From positions 1 to 37,301 of the forward strand of contig JAUHWV010000006.1 of assembly GCA_030427335.1 (NCBI GenBank): a stretch of 37,301 nt of DNA, in the 5' to 3' direction. Position numbers and translations under genes: made by a program. The notes below the pieces were generated by a model that saw nothing but the letters and a program-made list of their open reading frames with translations, was not told the origin of the DNA and searched no databases. Shown one piece after another: positions 33,952-37,301 of this stretch. The DNA comes from Gammaproteobacteria bacterium (GTDB taxonomy: Bacteria; Pseudomonadota; Gammaproteobacteria; Pseudomonadales; Halieaceae). Each line of letters begins with the position of its first letter. The stretch's first letter is position 1.

Positions 33952-35344
33952 ATCAGCCGCGAGTAAACGTATCGACTGGATGCGAGTCATATTTGTTCAC
34001 TTCGCCACCCGTTTTAGTGCGTTTTTATTCTTAGTTGGCGTGTCGCTTTTTTTGGGGTATGTGGCAACAAGTGCCTACCTACTACACTCTCGTTTGATTG
34101 CGGATATCGAAGGCCGCCTAGATTACTTGGCGATGGAGTATGAGCAACAGGGCGTGACACGACTCGCTTCGCTTGTACGACGTCAGAGTGACAGTGAGGG
34201 TGGGCAATTTGTTCTGTATTCCCTTGATACAGGTGAGGCTTCAGCGCCGCTTGGCGCCACGGAGGATACTGTGCCAGGCAGTTCCATGGCGTTTTTCATG
34301 GAGCGTGCGCTGCAGCGGGATCATAGGGAAGTTTTCTTGGTTCGAGCCCGCCAGTTGGAGGGAGGGGTGCGCATATCCGTTGCGCGTTATTTTTCGATCG
34401 AACTGCGGGACCGGCTTGAAAATGGCCTGCAGCTGGCGGTTATGCTCTTGTTTTTTTGGGTGGGCGCGGTATTGACCACCGGTGCGGCGACCTATCGTGC
34501 TACCGAGCGATCCCGCGAGGTGCACGAGGAAATTATTCGCATCATTCGCGGACAGACGAAAGAGCGACTCAGAACCGACGATCCGTCTATGTACGTAGCG
34601 CAACTCATGGAAGCTGGCAATACGATCTTAGAGCACGTCGAATCCTTAGTGCTCGGTGTAAGGACCGTTTCCGATAACATTGCGCACGATCTTCGTACGC
34701 CCTTGACGCGCTTACGTAATCAGCTGAGTCAATTGCGCGATCAGGTCGACAGCGCTCACAGTCAGCAAATCGACCAAATTCTTTCCGATTGTGATGATTT
34801 GCTTACCTCATTTAATGCCCTGCTAAGGATCTCTTTGCTCGAAGTCGGCGCCCAGCTGCCGGCAGACGGGCAACGTGTGAGTTTGCGAACGGTTTTGCAG
34901 GATGTTGTCGAAATGTACGAACCGGTCGCCCATGAAACAGGCGTGCTGCTGTCGTTTCACCCTGAATACGAAGATCAAATAATTGGCGAGACCGATTTGC
35001 TGGGCCAAATGTTTGCCAATTTGGTCGACAATGCGATCAAGTATACGCCACCGGGCGGTCGCATTGTGGTGACGCTTGAGCGCCAAAGCCCTGAGTGGTT
35101 GAAGGTTGTGGTAAGCGACAATGGCAGAGGGATTCCGCTTGAAGACCGTGCTAACGTGTTTCGGCGGTTTTACCGTGGGGAGCCCAGCCGAAGCGAGAGC
35201 AAGGGACACGGTCTTGGACTGTCCTTGGTACAGGCTATCGTAACGTATCACCGGGGAAGTATCGAACTCGCTGATAATAACCCAGGACTCAGGGTGAGTG
35301 TCTTGCTGCCGGTGCCGTTGGAACCGAGTCGCGGCTCACGATAG
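33944..35344 (+). CDS. Sensor histidine kinase
   Basis: This 466-residue membrane kinase has two transmembrane helices (about residues 17-43 and 163-185) around a small periplasmic sensor domain. A linker is followed by a HisKA domain with phospho-acceptor His248 (NIAHDLRTPLTRL), and an HATPase domain with N box (FANLVDNAIKYTPPGG), G1 (DNGRGIP) and G2 (GHGLGLSL). The start is uncertain: GTG 33944 overlaps the regulator's stop, while ATG 33980 would shorten it by 12 residues. It pairs with the adjacent regulator. The periplasmic domain has no named signature, so the signal is unknown. Its 3' end overlaps the next gene by 9 bp on the opposite strand. Confidence 0.91.
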   Translation: MTESAASKRIDWMRVIFVHFATRFSAFLFLVGVSLFLGYVATSAYLLHSRLIADIEGRLDYLAMEYEQQGVTRLASLVRRQSDSEGGQFVLYSLDTGEASAPLGATEDTVPGSSMAFFMERALQRDHREVFLVRARQLEGGVRISVARYFSIELRDRLENGLQLAVMLLFFWVGAVLTTGAATYRATERSREVHEEIIRIIRGQTKERLRTDDPSMYVAQLMEAGNTILEHVESLVLGVRTVSDNIAHDLRTPLTRLRNQLSQLRDQVDSAHSQQIDQILSDCDDLLTSFNALLRISLLEVGAQLPADGQRVSLRTVLQDVVEMYEPVAHETGVLLSFHPEYEDQIIGETDLLGQMFANLVDNAIKYTPPGGRIVVTLERQSPEWLKVVVSDNGRGIPLEDRANVFRRFYRGEPSRSESKGHGLGLSLVQAIVTYHRGSIELADNNPGLRVSVLLPVPLEPSRGSR

Positions 35345-35962
35345 GAGTTCTAGGTGTATGCTGGGTTCAACGGTCGGGAGTTCAGGTCGAGCAAACTCGC
35401 TTAGATCCGCGCCATCGGCGGCCAGAGAGAGGTCAAGCGTATTAATTTTACGAGCCGGTAAGGTTGGGTAGCCAGCGGGACTCGTATCCGCACTCAGGCT
35501 TAAGTGTGTGACATTCGGTGGCTCAGGAGTACACCTTTCAGGAAGCGTATACTGCCTAGGTTCCAGGGCGCTCAGATGGCGTGTGTCAATTAGTTGCGGT
35601 GGTACCCTGGGGCGTTCATGCTCGGCGAGTATCGGCGTGCCGATGGGGCTGAGGTTGAGCGATAATGCACTTATGGCTCTTGCGGTCGATTCGCGAGCTG
35701 AGGAAGAGGAGGCGCCTTTCGTCTGAGATGGGGTATCAATTTCACGAATAATCGGCTTGGCGCCGGCTTTTCGAAGGGCAGAGGCGTAGCGTTTTGCGCC
35801 CGATTCATCCAGGCCACCTTTGACTTTTTGCTCGAGGCCAGAGAACAGCTTATCGAGTACCTTGCCATTGGCCTTGAACAAATCCGCCAAATTCTCTCGG
35901 ACCTCTGCCTGAGTGAATCCGGGCAGACACTGTCCTTGGTAGAAAATATTGTATCGCCGCAT
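35336..35962 (-). CDS. Unknown protein with compact N-terminal domain and degenerate repeats
   Basis: This protein of 208 residues is not recognised as a named family. Residues 1-75 form a compact alpha/beta module (YNIFYQGQCLPGF, EVRENLADLFKA, GLDESGAKRYASALRKAGA) of a type I recall at the N-terminus of various gammaproteobacterial uncharacterised proteins. Residues 96-208 are low-complexity, Pro- and Ser-rich, and carry a degenerate motif near LSL-(3-7)-G-(2)-L at about 100-112, 154-168 and 176-187. No signal peptide or membrane segment is visible. I start at ATG 35962; the open frame continues 20 codons upstream but looks less protein-like. It diverges from bolA and converges on the kinase gene. 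Confidence 0.7.
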   Translation of the reverse strand: MRRYNIFYQGQCLPGFTQAEVRENLADLFKANGKVLDKLFSGLEQKVKGGLDESGAKRYASALRKAGAKPIIREIDTPSQTKGASSSSARESTARAISALSLNLSPIGTPILAEHERPRVPPQLIDTRHLSALEPRQYTLPERCTPEPPNVTHLSLSADTSPAGYPTLPARKINTLDLSLAADGADLSEFARPELPTVEPSIHLELLS

Positions 35963-36059
35963 GCGCAGACCGTTCACCGTTAACAACGATAGAGTAGGCA
36001 AATCCAAGGGGCAGGGCAACACCTTTTCGTTAGCGTAGCAGCCCAGAGCCTCTGTGCGT

Positions 36060-36065
36060 TATAAT
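36060..36065 (+). promoter_or_regulatory. Candidate -10 element for bolA
   Basis: A perfect TATAAT lies 25 bp upstream of the bolA start codon. At the expected 16-18 bp spacing there is no good TTGACA-like sequence, only TAGCAG/AGCAGC. This is a plausible promoter core with a weak -35, or one recognised with an activator or an alternative sigma factor. Confidence 0.45.
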
Positions 36066-36090
36066 CGCAACAGTAATTTAGAGGTCGGTC

Positions 36091-36408
36091 ATGGTACAAA
36101 CGGAATTAGTTCAGCGCTTGCAGTCAGGGTACCCTGAAAGTCAATTTTGGGTTGAGAACGAAAGCTCAGGGCATAACGTCCCTGCAGGCTCTGAAACGCA
36201 CTTTAAAATCACTTTGGTGAGTCCCGTTTTTGAGGGAGTGCGAAAAGTGCAAAGACATCAATCAATCTACCGACTGGTCGATGATCTTCTAGCCGGTCCG
36301 GTTCATGCTCTAGCACTCCACCTATATACGCCTGAGGAATGGGTTGCTAATGGCTCCGTTGCTCCGGATTCACCTGCATGCCATGGAGGGTCAAAGGGTG
36401 CAGAGTGA
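36091..36408 (+). CDS. bolA: BolA-family protein
   Basis: This 105-residue protein is a full-length BolA-family member, the same length as E. coli BolA. The core [20 protein letters not shown] and the segment [19 protein letters not shown] ahead of [11 protein letters not shown] match the family. BolA proteins bind monothiol glutaredoxins in iron-sulfur handling and can act as DNA-binding regulators in stress and stationary phase. The short C-terminal tail (from about residue 88, with Cys97-His98) is not part of the fold. Its 3' end overlaps the start of trhO by 11 bp, suggesting joint expression. Confidence 0.93.
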   Translation: MVQTELVQRLQSGYPESQFWVENESSGHNVPAGSETHFKITLVSPVFEGVRKVQRHQSIYRLVDDLLAGPVHALALHLYTPEEWVANGSVAPDSPACHGGSKGAE

Positions 36409-37301
36409 TCAATCCACTTTCGTCGTTGCGGCGCTGTATCGTTTTGCGCGCTTGCCTCAGTTTGAAGCACTGCGTCAGCCGCTACTGGACCAGTGCGTGT
36501 TGCTGGGTATTCGAGGCACCTTACTGCTCGCGAACGAGGGTATCAACGGTACAGTTGCGGGCACGCGCGAAGGTATTGATTCGCTGTTGGTCTACCTTAA
36601 GGCTATACCCGAGCTCGCCGAGCTCGATCACAAAGAGTCATTTTGTGATGAACTTCCTTTCTACCGCATGAAGGTGAAACTGAAAAAGGAAATCGTGACA
36701 ATGGGTGTCGAGGGAATCGATCCTCAAGTCACGGTCGGGCGCTACGTCGAACCCAAGGATTGGAACGCTCTGATATCGGATCCAGATGTGCTTCTGGTCG
36801 ACACACGTAACGACTACGAAGTTGAGATAGGCACCTTTAAGGGCGCGCTTGACCCGAACACCAGTTCGTTTCGAGAATTTCCTGAGTACGTGAAAACGCA
36901 TTTGGATCCGTCTAAGCAAAAGAAGGTAGCTATGTTCTGCACCGGCGGGATTCGGTGTGAGAAGGCGACGGCCTACATGATCGAACAAGGCTTTGACGAA
37001 GTATTTCACCTGAAGGGTGGAATATTAAAGTATCTTGAGGATGTGCCGGAAGATCAGTCGCTTTGGCAGGGTGAATGCTTTGTTTTTGATAATCGGGTGT
37101 CCGTAAACCATCGGCTTGAGAAAGGCGATTATGATCAATGCCACGGTTGTCGCTTTCCTATTACTGAGCAGGACAAACTGGACTCTCGTTACGTCGCCGG
37201 TGTGAGCTGCCCACGGTGTCATGATTTACTGACTGAAGACCAACGTATGCGTTTTTCAGAGAGACAGAAGCAAATCCAGCTCGCGAAAAAGCGACAAGAG
37301 G
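36398..37301 (+). CDS. trhO: tRNA uridine(34) hydroxylase TrhO (YceA), partial
   Basis: This reading frame runs off the right edge, so only the first 301 codons are present. It shows the N-terminal TrhO/YceA domain ([16 protein letters not shown]), the central rhodanese domain with active-site Cys181 ([16 protein letters not shown]), and Cys pairs near the end (QCHGCRF and CPRCH) that could bind zinc. TrhO introduces 5-hydroxyuridine at position 34 of some tRNAs. The start is uncertain: GTG 36398 has GGAGG seven bases upstream, while ATG 36383 would add five residues. The gene begins within the 3' end of bolA. Confidence 0.9.
   Translation, partial: MQSDQSTFVVAALYRFARLPQFEALRQPLLDQCVLLGIRGTLLLANEGINGTVAGTREGIDSLLVYLKAIPELAELDHKESFCDELPFYRMKVKLKKEIVTMGVEGIDPQVTVGRYVEPKDWNALISDPDVLLVDTRNDYEVEIGTFKGALDPNTSSFREFPEYVKTHLDPSKQKKVAMFCTGGIRCEKATAYMIEQGFDEVFHLKGGILKYLEDVPEDQSLWQGECFVFDNRVSVNHRLEKGDYDQCHGCRFPITEQDKLDSRYVAGVSCPRCHDLLTEDQRMRFSERQKQIQLAKKRQE

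Noticed and set aside
36378-36671. 97-codon frame overlapping the start of trhO
   Set aside because: The adjacent frame encodes a clear TrhO N-terminus and rhodanese domain; this one has Cys/Leu/Arg-rich composition and no motif.

Overview
The window is a compact chromosomal stretch of a Gram-negative bacterium, almost certainly a marine-type gammaproteobacterium. The pepA-holC-valS block with divergent lptF-lptG, the GspA/GspB pair, RapA, BolA and TrhO all point to Gammaproteobacteria. The load of acyl-CoA enzymes and the secreted DUF3604 protein would suit a Halieaceae/OM60-like lineage; that last step is inference. I see no tRNA, rRNA, CRISPR array, insertion sequence, phage gene or origin.

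Layout. 1-351: short, poorly supported reading frames. 352-2829 (+): gspA-gspB, accessory proteins of type II secretion. 2947-7216 (-): a tightly coupled five-gene operon (DUF1445/YcsI, pxpA, DUF4392 D-glutamate-cyclase-like, D-amino acid transaminase, alanine racemase), apparently a D-alanine/D-glutamate/5-oxoproline pathway. 7336-19557: a lipid or branched-acid catabolic region with two acyl-CoA synthetases, a DUF3336-patatin lipase, an ACAD10/11-type kinase, an AraC regulator, an acyl-CoA dehydrogenase, an alpha-methylacyl-CoA racemase, a crotonase and a carboxyltransferase. 19607-21406: a secreted DUF3604 protein. 21400-24965 (-): rapA and a TatD-family nuclease. 25081-25726 (-): a normal cold-shock protein and a second one with an N-terminal membrane region. 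25788-30509 (-): valS, holC, pepA. 30592-32753 (+): lptF-lptG. Then an RDD membrane protein, an OmpR/PhoB-type two-component system, an unknown protein with degenerate repeats, bolA and trhO, the last cut by the window end.

How the genes work together. In the D-amino acid operon, the transaminase and racemase connect D-Ala, L-Ala and D-Glu. The two proteins that resemble the two halves of human D-glutamate cyclase flank PxpA, so D-Glu could be cyclised to 5-oxo-D-proline and then opened. In the lipid region, the synthetases would activate acids, the kinase plus dehydrogenase could remove a hydroxyl group in the ACAD10/11 or LvaA/LvaC manner, the racemase would fix 2-methyl stereochemistry, and the crotonase and carboxyltransferase would act later. 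Genes are packed closely: four convergent pairs overlap at their 3' ends and many co-directional pairs share stop and start codons.

The most interesting items are the D-amino acid operon, the membrane-anchored cold-shock protein and the split ACAD10/11-like arrangement.
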